Below are positions 34,707-45,937 of a DNA stretch of 64,000 nucleotides, piece after piece. The stretch comes from Neocallimastix lanati (nom. inval.) (Eukaryota; Neocallimastigomycota; Neocallimastigomycetes; Neocallimastigales; Neocallimastigaceae). The notes under the pieces were generated by a model, which worked only from the letters and a program-made list of their open reading frames with translations, was not told the origin of the DNA and made no database searches. The position numbers and the translations under genes were made by a program. The stretch is taken from the NCBI GenBank assembly GCA_016946835.1, contig JACVTC010000226.1, forward strand, positions 1 to 64,000. Reading direction: 5' to 3'. Each line of letters starts with the position of its first letter. The stretch's first letter is position 1.

Positions 34707-35372
34707 AGAATGGTACGATACCACCATTAAAATAAGATTTAGGTAGGAAATTTAGGTTAGAAATATTATATAAATATTATTGGTTATAATAATTAAAATA
34801 ATTTATATATAGTTATTCAAATAATTATTTTTAAAAGCATGGTTAATTCATTTATCATAATTAAAATAGATAAATTATATTATTAATGATTCTATTATTA
34901 TGATAATAAATTAATTCATCATTATTATTAATAAGTTTTATTTTATATTTTAAATATTATTTTGAGAAATTATATAGTTTTAGGAATTATAAATATTGAT
35001 AATTATATTTTATTTAGGAAATATATTTTAAATATTGATAGTTATATATTATTTAATTATGAAAATGTATTATTAAATAAACTTATTAGGAAATTAATAG
35101 TTGAAGAAATATGTTTAATAAAAATATAATATTAAATAATTATTTTAACAATTATATAAAATTAAGAGAATGTAATAATAAATATTTATATATGTAAAGA
35201 TAAAATAATAAAAATAAATAAAGAATAAAAAATTATTATAAAACATTATTATTATAAATTATTTTCTTATATTTATTAGAATATATTATCGTGTCATAAT
35301 TCCTTAGAGAAACGACCAACTAAATTAATAACTCGATATGGAATATTTTAAATGTTCTGTATCACTTGAAGG
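34707..35372 (+). other. Remnant between LTR H and LTR K2
   Basis: AT-rich, without ORF. It contains ATTAGAATATATTATCGTGTCATAATTCC near 35276, the block seen near the end of the element I LTRs, so a degraded LTR of that family is likely here. Confidence 0.4.
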
Positions 35373-36335
35373 TGTAATAATTTAATTAAAAAATTATAAT
35401 TAAATTATTAATCATTAATATTAGCTCTAACTGCTAATATTAAAGGTTTAGAAAAGAATCATACTTACCTATGGTTCTTTCTAATTATCGAGTTTATTAT
35501 AACGAATTATAATAGACGAAACACTAGAATTGATAAAGAAAAGTTTTAATTATAAAATTTGTTTTATTAATTATTAGAAACTTTAAATGTTAAAACTATT
35601 ATTATTATTATTATTATATTATAATTGTTATAATAATAACTCTTGATTTCTCAAAGAGAACTCAAGAGCCTTATTTATACTTTTTTGTCAAAATAAGGTT
35701 AAAATCAAAAGGGGTTCTAATCTTAACAAATCTCTTATCTAGGAAAAGACTAGAAGAAAAACCTAGATAAGTTTTTGATCGATATTCTATCCATATCGAT
35801 CATCGCATTAATTAAGTAAAACCGATTACTTTTAAGAAATAATTGGAAAAACCTTAATTAACCGATTACTTAATCTAATATAATGATCGAAAATAAAAGA
35901 ATAAAATAATGAAAATGATTTCGATCATAAAATTTAAAATTTAATCTATTTAGTTCTATTTTATAGAACTTTACATAAAAAATATAAAACAATACATTAA
36001 TAATAAAATACATGATTAATAAAATACAGAATACATGATAAAATACAGAATAGTGTTTTAGTTTATGATTTAATACGTAAGAGAAAACTAAAACTAATAA
36101 ATTTAATAATTAAGTGAATAATTAAATAAATTTAATATTATTTTAAATGTATAAAAATTATTTAATTAAATAAATTTTTAATATTAAACTAAATAAATTT
36201 TTAATATGTAATTAAATAAATTATTAATTATAATTAAGTGTATAAATGAAATATGAGTTAAATAAAAGTTATATTAATTATAACTTAACTAAGAGAATAT
36301 AATTATTTTGTTGAAAATAATTATATTTTCTTACA
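35373..36335 (-). repeat. LTR K2, close copy of K1
   Basis: From TGTAATAATTTAATT to TTTCTTACA, 963 bp, collinear with 32044-33041 and about 97% identical by eye. It carries the same hairpin (35638-35666) and pseudoknot-like element. No matching flanking duplication was found. Confidence 0.75.
35715..35771 (-). promoter_or_regulatory. U3 pseudoknot-like element, copy 6
   Basis: Same as copy 4: stem 1 CTTATCTAGG (35734-35743) with CCTAGATAAG (35762-35771), loop partner TTCTAATCTT at 35715-35724. Confidence 0.6.
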
Positions 36336-37637
36336 AAAGTTTTATTTTACTCTCTTTGTACTAGAATCTACTTTAGAAAGGAAAACCATTGAAAAGTTTC
36401 TTATAGGTGGTAAGATTATAGTTAAATCTTATTGAGTGATTAGGTAAGATTCTTGCTATATCTTTCCTAGTTTGGGTTAAATTGGTCAGGTCAAGATGTT
36501 CTTATTAATTATAACAATTTAATTAAATTTAAATAATAAATAACACACACAGAGTTTTATAATTAAGAATTCAATCTTTAAGATTTATGTTTTATTAGAA
36601 CTTTATTTAATATATATTTTAATAATAAAATTAACTAAGATTAATATAAAGAATTATTATTTGTTATAATTAATTCATTAACTATATGTTAAAAGGTTAT
36701 ATGTTAATGGTTATAAGGTTAATAATCTTACAAAGAATTCAAAATATGGAATTTCAAATCCTTTTTATACTAAACTAAAATAATAATTAACAATATAATT
36801 AAATAATACATTCTAATCTTAATATATTCATACATGTATATAAACTATATAAAATATAATAATAAAATAATATTGATAAGAATCTTTTAATAAAATAACT
36901 ATATAATTATTCATAAATCAATTTAATAATAAAACTAATTTAATAATAAAATATAAAATAAAATAAAATAAAATATTAAAACTAATTAAAAATTCTTTTT
37001 CGGAAATCTTTAGAATGATAAAGAATTCCTTAGAATCTTTTAGAAATAATTGAATAAAAATATATAAGAATAAAATATATAAAACTTATAAACTTATTTA
37101 AAATATTATAAAACTATTACTAATAACTAATTCTGTATTTTTAATTAATAATAAAAATTAATAATATAATTTCCAAGTTAAGAAATTTTATCTAATATAG
37201 ATTTCTTAATTAATAATTTAGGGTCTTAACTAAATAATTAAATTATTTTTTATATTTAGAATATCTTTAAAGTCCAATATCTCGTTATCTAGTTGTCCAA
37301 TAAGGTTGATTTTAACATATGTTGTAGTTCTCGTCCGTAGTTTTCCAATGAGTATAATTTTAGCGGGAATGTCAATATAATATTTCCATTATTTGTTGAG
37401 TTATCGTTGTTTTTTTCAAATTATTTTTATTAAATTCTTAAAGGTTAAAATAAATTAAATTATCTTTAATAAATAAGTCCAAACCCTTTGGTTTCTGATT
37501 ATTTAATGTTTCTAATAATTATTTTAATAATTAAAATCTAATTAAAATAATTTTTATCAATAACGAAATTAAATTTCAATTAATCTAATAGTGAATTTTA
37601 ACTTTGAATCCACTAGTATTTGTGACAGCCATCGATT
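36336..37637 (-). repeat. Degenerate LTR and leader related to element B
   Basis: The segment AAGTTTCTTATAGGTGGTAAGATTA (around 36386-36412) resembles the B leader next to its 5' LTR (60882-60906), and the region ends near TTTGTGACA (37627), like the B LTR end CTTGACA. The block ACTCTCTTTGTACTAGAATCTACTTTAGAAA (about 36351) recurs on both sides of SINE copy 3. No ORF. Confidence 0.4.
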
Positions 37638-38189
37638 TTTATTTTTATTTTTTTTTTTTTAGACTAGGAAAAGAATACACTTTCAGTGCTTTATTAAATA
37701 GATTAAAATATTTTTATGTATTATATATGATTATAAAAAATTTAAATTATATAATTAAAGATAAAAAAAAAATAAAATAAAATGTATGTAAAAGAAAATT
37801 AATATTTTTTTTTATTTTTTTTTAGACAGTGAAGAGAATACATTTCAATAATTATATTAATTTTATTTTTAAAAAATACATGTAGGTGAAAAGTACAATT
37901 GAAATAAAAAATAAAAATAAAAGTTAAAAAATAAAAAATAAAAAAAATAAAAAAGCTAAAAAAATACTATGTATTTCGGCAAAGTTGTACTACATCTTTT
38001 AAAATATATTAGTGTGGTGACCACTAAACTTTCAGAGAGCATAAATTATTTAGTATATTTAAAAGGCTTAATTCCTTATTTAAAGGTCTGATAAAAATAT
38101 TTCGTCACCTGCAGGACTCGAACCTGCGCTCCCAAAGGGAAATGGCTTAGCAGGCCACCGCGTTAACCACTCCGCCAAAGTGACTACAA
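37638..38189 (-). mobile_element. tRNA-Ser SINE, copy 2, with two tandem tails
   Basis: The same head, body and LINE-like tail as copy 1, followed on the minus strand by a second, diverged tail unit (AGACTAGGAAAAGAATACAC, plus strand about 37661) with its own poly(A). The plus-strand left flank is GCCATCGATTTTT, nearly the same as at copy 3. Confidence 0.8.
38103..38184 (-). tRNA. tRNA-Ser(GCU), copy 2
   Basis: Identical over all 82 nt to copy 1, including A and B boxes, GCU anticodon and discriminator G. T5 follows within about 15 nt of the 3' end. Confidence 0.9.
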
Positions 38190-38714
38190 CTGCTTCAATT
38201 GATAAATAACAAAATTAATAAATCTTAAAAATATATTATACATAAAATCGAAACTAACCTTAGCCAAGTTTAATAATAATTTAATAAAATAAAAAAAAAA
38301 AAAAAAAAAATTTAAAAATTAATTAATTAATTAATTAAATAAAACAAATAAATTACACTTAAAAATTACATTAATACTCAGATATGAAAGAAATATTATA
38401 TATTTTTCAAAATAAAAATATTAAGATTAAATTTAAAATAAAATAATTAATTTTTATAATTAGTTTTATAATAATTTTTATAATTAATTTTATAATTAAA
38501 TAATATTTTTATAATAACAAAATTAATTAATTTAAATAACAAAATATTTTTTAATTATTTTTATAATAAACAAATTTATTTATTTTATTATTAATTATTT
38601 ATTTTATTATTAATTTTATTACTTTTATTTTATTTAATTATTCTTTTTATTTATAAATTATAAATAGTTTAATTTTAAAGAAAAATATAAATACTTGTAA
38701 ATATTTCATGTAAA

Positions 38715-38745
<31 letters not shown>

Positions 38746-38979
38746 TAATTTTATAATTTTAATAATCACTTTTAATTTTTATAATGTTTAATAAATTTTA
38801 ATAAAAGATTTATAAAATAAAATATTAGAAAACAAGTGTTCTAATAAACCAAATTTTTAGTGTTATTTTTAATAAAACATTTTTAATTCATAAATAACTT
38901 ATACAGTTATTATTAAAATAAATTGAAATTATCACTTTTTAATTCTATATTAAAATTAAGATAATTTCTAAAATTTATC
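38190..38979 (+). repeat. 5' LTR region of gypsy G
   Basis: AT-rich, ending TTTATCA at 38979 just before a TGG-starting candidate primer-binding site. The left border of the LTR was not found; A runs and TTAA repeats fill the left part. Confidence 0.45.
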
Positions 38980-38980
38980 A

Positions 38981-39001
38981 GTGGTCCTTCGAACCGGAGA
39001 G
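38981..39001 (+). promoter_or_regulatory. Candidate primer-binding site of gypsy G
   Basis: TGGTCCTTCGAACCGGAGAG directly after the LTR end is a GC-rich island in 90% AT sequence. It contains TTCGAACC, the complement of a T-loop, but the spacing to TGG is too short for an ordinary mature tRNA 3' end, so the primer is uncertain. Confidence 0.4.
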
Positions 39002-39958
39002 GCAGCTAACTTATTATTAATAAGTATTATTTATTAACACTAGAGTATGAACTAGTATAAAAATTCATAATAATAAAATAAAGGATAAATAATATTTATT
39101 ATATAATAATAATTAAAAATTAAAACTAGAGTATGAACTAGTATAAAAATTCATAATTTAAAATTAAAAATAAAATATATATATATATGTATATATATAT
39201 AATAATATAATAATAATATAATAAATAGAAATTAAATTAATATTGGGAAGAAAGCCATTTATATTAAGAAGAAAATAATAAATAAATAGGAAAAGAACGA
39301 CAAATATAAGGAAAGGAAACGATAGATAATATTTTGAAAAAAAAAAAAAAAAAAAAAAAAAAAATTCTATTTTAATTTTAAAGAATTATATAGGTTTATA
39401 TTTTATTAATCATAAACTATTGGAGCTTGACTCTAGGTCGCGATTAATAAGATATAAATTAGAGTAGCAAGAGAGAGTATTGGGTCCTGATTATAGAGAG
39501 TAGAGGTTAGACAGAACTGAAAATTGTACTGGAGAGTAATTGATTGGTTATATCGATACTTTGGTGAGAGATCCAGAGAAACGGAAAACTTTATAACCAG
39601 TCGAATGAAAACAGCACAAGAGAGTAAGTAGAGTCTAATGAGGTCGAAAATATAATCAGAACGCCAAGAAAATCTATTACTGCTACATATATAATTCGAG
39701 GTTCTTAAATAAATAAATAAATAAAAAAAAAAAAAAAAAAAAAAAAAAAATAATAATAACTAATTAAAGAAACGTATAATAAGTGAATGAATAAATATAT
39801 TGAAATTGAATATATAAAATTTTAATTAATTAAAAATTTGATTAAATAATTAAATTTAAATATATAAATATTTTGTTAGCGAATAAATTATTATATAAAA
39901 TAAAGTATATAAATTATATTAAAGAGAAAACAAAAATACTTCTAAATTCCAGAGTAAA
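39002..39958 (+). other. 5' leader of gypsy G
   Basis: Contains a 33-bp direct repeat (ACTAGAGTATGAACTAGTAT..., near 39040 and 39126), two long A runs (39339-39363, 39722-39750) and a GA-rich, less AT-biased block 39420-39700 (GAGAGAGTATTGGGTCCTGA...), which is a good place for RNA packaging signals. No ORF. Confidence 0.5.
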
Positions 39959-40852
39959 ATGTCCGATTTAAAATCAATTAATTTCAACAGAATTCCTATA
40001 TTAGGTCAACCGACTGTAGAATTTGATGATTGGAATTTCTCATATACTCGTTAGTGTAATTCCAATAAAATTGACGAAGAAGAAAAGATAGAATGTTTAA
40101 TTTCAATTACTACTGGTATTGCAAGAAAGATAGTAATAAATTCATTAAATAAAACTACCCCAGATAAATATGATACCATTATAAGTAAATTACAGGAACA
40201 TTACAAGGGTCCTCTTCCTAAAAATTCAAGGTTATTAGAACTTTCAACAGCTACAATTAAGAAAGGTGAAAGTGTTGAAGAATTCAACATAAGGTTTGAA
40301 ACACTTTTAAATAAAATTAGAATTGATTTAAATAAGGAAGTTATAATCTCTTATTATATTAATGCATTTCGGACTTTAACTAAAACCTATGAGGCTTTAT
40401 TAGAAGCAGAACCGCAAAACTTAAAAGATGCAATGAAAATAACGTCTAAAAAGGAGAAGATATATAAATTAGTAGAATCAAATAGATCCAAAGATAAAGG
40501 AGAACCAAACAAAAGAAATATAAAATCTAACACTCAAAATAATTATGGAACATATTATACAAGTACTTATAATAAAAATAATACATTTAATAATAAGAAT
40601 AATAATATAAATAATAGTCACAACAATAATTACCAAAAATATAATAATAATATAAAACCTACTCATAATTATATTAATCAAAATGTTGAAAATAGAAAAG
40701 TCACATTGAAACCTACACAACTTCAAGATGATGAATTACAAGAAATAACTCAGAAACTTGCTGATTTAAAAATCAATGTATGCTTAAATTGTCAAAGAAT
40801 AGGTCATGTTAAAGATGATTGCCCTGAATTAGAAGAAGAGTGTTTAAATTAA
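39959..40852 (+). pseudogene. Gypsy G Gag, interrupted by one in-frame TAG
   Basis: ATG at 39959 (MSDLKSINFNRIPILGQP). After 31 codons an in-frame TAG (40052-40054) interrupts; the frame is then open to TAA at 40850-40852. The capsid-like part follows the stop (IECLISITTGIARKI, LQEHYKGPLPKNSR, VEEFNIRFETLLNKI). An Asn/Tyr-rich linker leads to a CCHC zinc knuckle CLNCQRIGHVKDDC just before the end. The gag frame ends exactly at a -1 slippery heptamer. With a sense codon in place of TAG this would be a normal 297-residue Gag. Confidence 0.8.
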
Positions 40853-40876
40853 ATTATGGGAGTAAGCAATCTCCCA
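40843..40876 (+). promoter_or_regulatory. Programmed -1 ribosomal frameshift signal
   Basis: The heptamer T TTA AAT (40843-40849) in the Gag frame is directly followed by the Gag stop TAA. A 7-nt spacer leads to a stem TGGGAG (40857-40862) / CTCCCA (40871-40876) with an 8-nt loop. Pol continues in the -1 frame through TTT AAA TTA. Heptamer type, phase, spacing and downstream stem all match the known rules, and a GC-rich stem is rare in this sequence. Confidence 0.8.
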
Positions 40877-42665
40877 AAATAACTAAAATTGCATCATCAA
40901 ATCAATCAATAAATTACCTTAATAACGAAAATAATCAAATCCCTCAAATTAATGTAGCCCAGAAAAAGAAAGTGCCTACAAGTACTTTGGATAAGAATAA
41001 AATCTCTCCAAATAATAAAAGTATAGTTAAACCATCCATTCTCAATCAACCAAATATTAAGAAAGTTAAACAACAAAAGAAAGCAATTAGGAATACAAGA
41101 AGAAGAAAAATAAGTGAAGAACTTAATAATGAAAAACAAAATGACCATGAATTAAATGATAATGAGGAAATTATTATTGATGAACCATATAATACAAAGG
41201 AAAATACAAAAGATTCTGAAATGAAAAATAATTCAGAAATCAATAATGGAAATAATAATGAAAGTAATAATGAAAATAATAAAAATAATGTAATTAACAT
41301 AATTGATGAACATAGAAAAATAAATAATGAAAATAATACCAAAGACGTTCTAACACATAGTCAATCTCTCAGTCAAACTAAACAAACCAGAAAAAGAAGT
41401 ATGACAGATATACAAATGTTAGAATCAGGTAATAAATTTAGTATAATTAAGGAAGCCAACAACTTGTTTCCGAAAATTAGTCTTGCACAATTACTTTCTA
41501 TTAGTCCTACTCTTAGGAAGGAATTAGGACAAGGTTGTAAGCCAAAGATAGAAAATGTATTATGCTCTCTTTATAATATTCCTATTCCAATCTTCATTGG
41601 AAAAACGAAAGAAGTATTTTTAAAAATTCTTTACGATACAGGAGCAAATGTAAATGTTATAACAACAGGATGTTTAAATAAATTTAATGATGTGAAAATT
41701 GAAGAAGATATAATAGAACAAAATATTACTTTAGCAAATGGATCTACAGTACCTACTAAATACTATGTTCCATTGAAAATTAACATTAATGATTCTTGCA
41801 ACATTTATGAAAAATTTTATATTATAAATCAAGATAATCCATACTTTGATATTATTTTTGGAAGAAGTATCCAAAAGAAATATAGATTACTTATTGATCC
41901 AGATGATGATTTCATATATCAGAAAACAAGAAAAGGTCTTAAAAAGATAATCCAGATAATTAACTCAAATAACACAAATAATATTCCCTTAATGAATGCT
42001 ATTTATGTATCTAAAGAAGATGAAGAAATTCTTGAATTTAACTCTACCTTAAACGAAATTCTCAATTCCGTTCCAGATAAAGTTAAATCAAAATTTGAAA
42101 GTCTTATTAATCAATACAAAAATTGTATGGCAACATCACTAAGTCAGCTAACAACTGCTAACCTTGAACCACATTCAATAATTACTATTACTGAAAAACC
42201 TATTAAGCTAAAACCTTATAAATTATCAAAAGAGCATTCTGATATTCTAAAAGAAGAAATTATATCCTTACTTAATAAAGGCTTAATTATTCCCTCGCAT
42301 TCCCCTTGGTCATTTCCTGTTTTATTAGTCAGAAAGAAAAATGGGAAATGGAGACTATGTATAGATTACAGAAGGCTTAATGAAATCACTATTAAAGATT
42401 CATATGCACTTCCTTTCATCGATGAACTTGTCTCTTCAGTTAGAGGTGCTAAAATATTTTCAGCCCTTGACTTATATTCGGGTTATCACCAAATCCCAAT
42501 GAATCCCAGAGATATCGAAAAAACTTCTTTCACAACAAAATTTGGAAACTATAATTTTGTTGTTATGCCTTTCGGTTTAACTAATGCTCCCGCTACCTTT
42601 CAAAGGGAGATGAACAGAATCCTTTTACCCCTCATTGGTAAATGCTTATTCGTTTACATCGATGA
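40843..42665 (+). pseudogene. Gypsy G Pol (protease-RT), truncated in the RT active site
   Basis: The frame is open from the frameshift site and has no start codon of its own. A basic, Asn-rich linker is followed by an aspartic protease (LYDTGANVNVIT near 41630) with the second motif FDIIFGRS, then RT: PHSIITITEKPIKLKPYKL, WRLCIDYRRLNE, LDLYSGYHQIPMN, VMPFGLTNAPATFQREMNRILLPLIGKCLFVYID. The homology stops within YxDD, after the first Asp near 42663; the remaining codons to 42708 are from an LTR-like sequence inserted or recombined there. RNase H and integrase are lost. It is the same family as F, which keeps those domains. Confidence 0.88.
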
Positions 42666-42935
42666 AAATAATAAAACTAATGTTTACATTAACTTAATAA
42701 TTAAATGATTAACTAAATAAAATTAATAATATTAATAAAAGTATATATAATAATTATTTAAATAAATTTTTTAATATTATTTTAGTGTATAAATAATTAT
42801 ATTTTTAATAAATTTGATAATAATATTTCAATGTATGAATTAATTATAATTTAAATAAATTTATAATTATTATCAATAATTATAAAGACTAAGAAATAGT
42901 AATTATTTATTAATAAATAATTATTATTTCTTACA
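42666..42935 (-). repeat. LTR H fragment joined to gypsy G RT
   Basis: From AAAACTAATGTTTACATTAAC to TATTTCTTACA it matches the reverse complement of 33785-34000 and neighbouring H sequence. It forms the right side of the junction that cuts the RT active site. Confidence 0.7.
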
Positions 42936-44815
42936 CTTGGTGTTAAGGAATGAATAAATAATTTTAATTTTATTATTTTTCATAAAAATAACTTAACTAC
43001 TAAAATTAAATTATTTATTTCCTTACTTGGAGAACTTTCTTATGTTCTATTACTGCCAAATTATTACTAATATTAAATTTATTATTATTAATATAAATTC
43101 TTTATCAATATCAATACTTTATTATTAAAATTAATACTATATTATTAATATCAATATTATTATCAATATCTAGTTTTATTAATATGATTTATTCTATCAA
43201 TATTTTATAATTAAAGAAAATTTTATTTTACAAATATTACTAATACAGATTATTTATTATTAATAAAAATTAATATAATTAATAATGATTTAAAAATATT
43301 TTACTTAAATCCATGATCCTTGTCATTAAAATTAGTAATACTTCCTTCCAAAATACACCCTATTTATAATAAGATTAATAATAGATAATAATCTAAAATA
43401 CTTTTAATTTAAAAATAGAATAAAATTAAATAATACTCTATTACTAATAGTTCTGTAAAAGTAATAAAATTATTTTTAAAATATATTATCACTACAATTA
43501 ATAATAAATAGTTTAGAATTTAATAATATATAATAATTATTTATTATAATAGAATAGATTATGAATTTATAATTTAAATACAATTCAAACATGTAACTCT
43601 ATAATATTCTAAAGAAATGGCTTGACCATTTCTAACGATAAAAAAAATATAAATAGATGAGAAAATTGTATTTGAGAAAAATAATCTTGAAAAAAATATA
43701 ATCTTATTGAAGAAATTAAATTATTTTTAATTTTTAATTGAATAATTTTTATTAGATAAATAAATAAAATATTTTAAAAAAAGATATATTTTAATTTTTA
43801 ATTTTTTTTTATTTTAGTGTTTATTTCTATATTTATTATTATTCTGTCCCGAACCTCAACATTGGTAGTACGTTACTCACTAAAATAGAATAAATTATTA
43901 AAAATATAAGAAAATAAATAATTCTTTATTTATTTTATTATAATAGGTATAAAGTTTAATTAGTATATAAAAATATAATATTAATAAAAATAATTTTAAT
44001 TAATAGATAACCAATAAGAATTAAGATAAATTATAGTATAAAAATAAGTAAAAGATAAAATATTAACAAGAGGGAACTTAATAATCTAATATCTTTAAAA
44101 GAATATAATAGTTAGAATAGGAATTATAAAATATTTATTCGGGTGAATAAATATTTAGGATATTTTGGTTAATATTATTAATAAAATATAAATTTAAAGA
44201 TATAATAAAGTTGTAATAAAATTATATGTAATTATTTAAGAACAAAACTTATAAATAAAATAAAGACTTAAAAGTAACACATTATTATTTATAAAAAATT
44301 TATTATTAATTTTGTGTTATAATTTTTTTATTAATTTCTTTTATTAGAATACATTATTTTATAATTTTACAACTTGCTTTCCCCAAATCATATAAAAGGT
44401 ACAATATATAAAAATAACGTACCATTGGTACAAAACCTAATGAAATATTTAAATTTAATATATAAATTATAATTAAGAAAATTTAGAAATAGAAACAACA
44501 TTAATCCATAAAAAGATAAATTAAAAAATTTTAATTTAAAATAGAAATAGAAAGAAATAATTTTTTTTTTACAACCAATGTTTATTTTTTAAAATAGTAA
44601 AAATTGATCAAAAAATAATTTAAATGTAAAATTGAGATCAATGAGATCTCAAAATTGAAATTACTAAAAATTAATAAAGATAATTTGAAACCAAAATAAA
44701 TCTGATTTTTAAATTAGTGTTTTAAATAGTTATATTATTGCAAATTGTTATTTCTTACTAATATCAAGATAATTAATTGTAAGTTGAGAAATTCTTTTGT
44801 AACGTACCACTTCTG
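42936..44815. other. AT-rich region with LTR remnants
   Basis: Starts with a long imperfect hairpin, AAGGAATGAATAAATAATTT (42945 on) against AAATTATTTATTTCCTT (to 43024). Further right are CCCGAACCTCAAC (43849) and an ATTAGAATACATTATTTTATAA block (44340), both resembling LTR ends. No gene. Confidence 0.4.
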
Positions 44816-45937
44816 TGATACGGGGTGTCACTAAATACCTTGTATTTCCTATTAAATACTCTTAATAATAATAAAATAAAAACTATTATCATATCTTATT
44901 ATTAAAATCTTTTATTAATATTAAATATAATAAAAATTATTATTAAATATTCTTATAAATTTCTTTTATTAATATTAAATATAACAAAAATTATTATTAA
45001 ATATTCTTATTAATTTCTTTTATTAAATATCAAATATAATAAAAATTATTATTAAATATTCTTATAAATTTCTTTTATTAATATTAAATACAATAAAAAT
45101 TATTATTAAATATTCTTTTATTAATATCAAATATAATAAAAATTATTATTAAATATTCTTATTAAAATCTTTTATTAATATCAAATATAATAAAAATTAT
45201 TATTAAATATTCTTATAAATTTCTTTTATTAATATCAAATCTAATAAAAATTATTATTAAATATTCTTATTAAAAATTATATAATATTTAAATCATTATT
45301 AATTCTTATTTTTATATTAAGAATAATAAAAACCTATTTCAATAAATATTTGATATAAAATACAGAATTATAAGTTTCTGTATAATATTTTCTAAACCTT
45401 TGAAATAAACTAAAAATAAAACAAAATCAAAAATAAATTAAATCTTTATTAAAATAAAAATGAACTAAAATACAGAAGAATTTCAATAATAAAAATGATC
45501 TAAAATACAGAAAATATCAATTCTGTATAATTCTCTCTCTGAAAACAATATCAAGAAGAAGCTACCGCCCGGAATGCCCTTCGTGATACAATCTCTAAAT
45601 TAATTTTTATATTTTAATTTAATAAATGTTATTTTTTTTAATAAATAATTTAAAATAATAGTTAAAAATTAAAATAATAAAATAGTTATAATAGTTTTTT
45701 TTTTATAAAGAATATATTAATAATAAATAAAATGTATTAAAATTAAAGTATAAAAAGAAGAATTAATTTCTTTCTTTTTAATACATGGAACAAATAATTT
45801 TAATTTTAAATTTAAATAAAGAATATTTTAAAATTTAATTTTTTTTTTCTTGTTTCCAAATTTATTTTTATATTTATGTGTTAATATTTATTTTTTTTGT
45901 TTTGAATATCTTAGTGTTTCAACCCCAGCCCGTATCA
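44816..45937. repeat. Solo LTR of family E, 4-bp flanking repeat TCTG
   Basis: From TGATACGGGGTGTCAC to AGCCCGTATCA with inverted TGATACGGG/CCCGTATCA termini, flanked by TCTG on both sides (44812-44815, 45938-45941). Its interior holds a tandem array (about 44900-45290) of seven units with a period of about 54 bp (AAATATTCTTATAAATTTCT...), absent from the shorter copy at 12069-12439. Confidence 0.75.

Noticed and set aside
38981-39001. Assigning a specific tRNA primer to element G
   Set aside because: TTCGAACC is suggestive, but the distance to TGG does not fit a mature tRNA 3' end.
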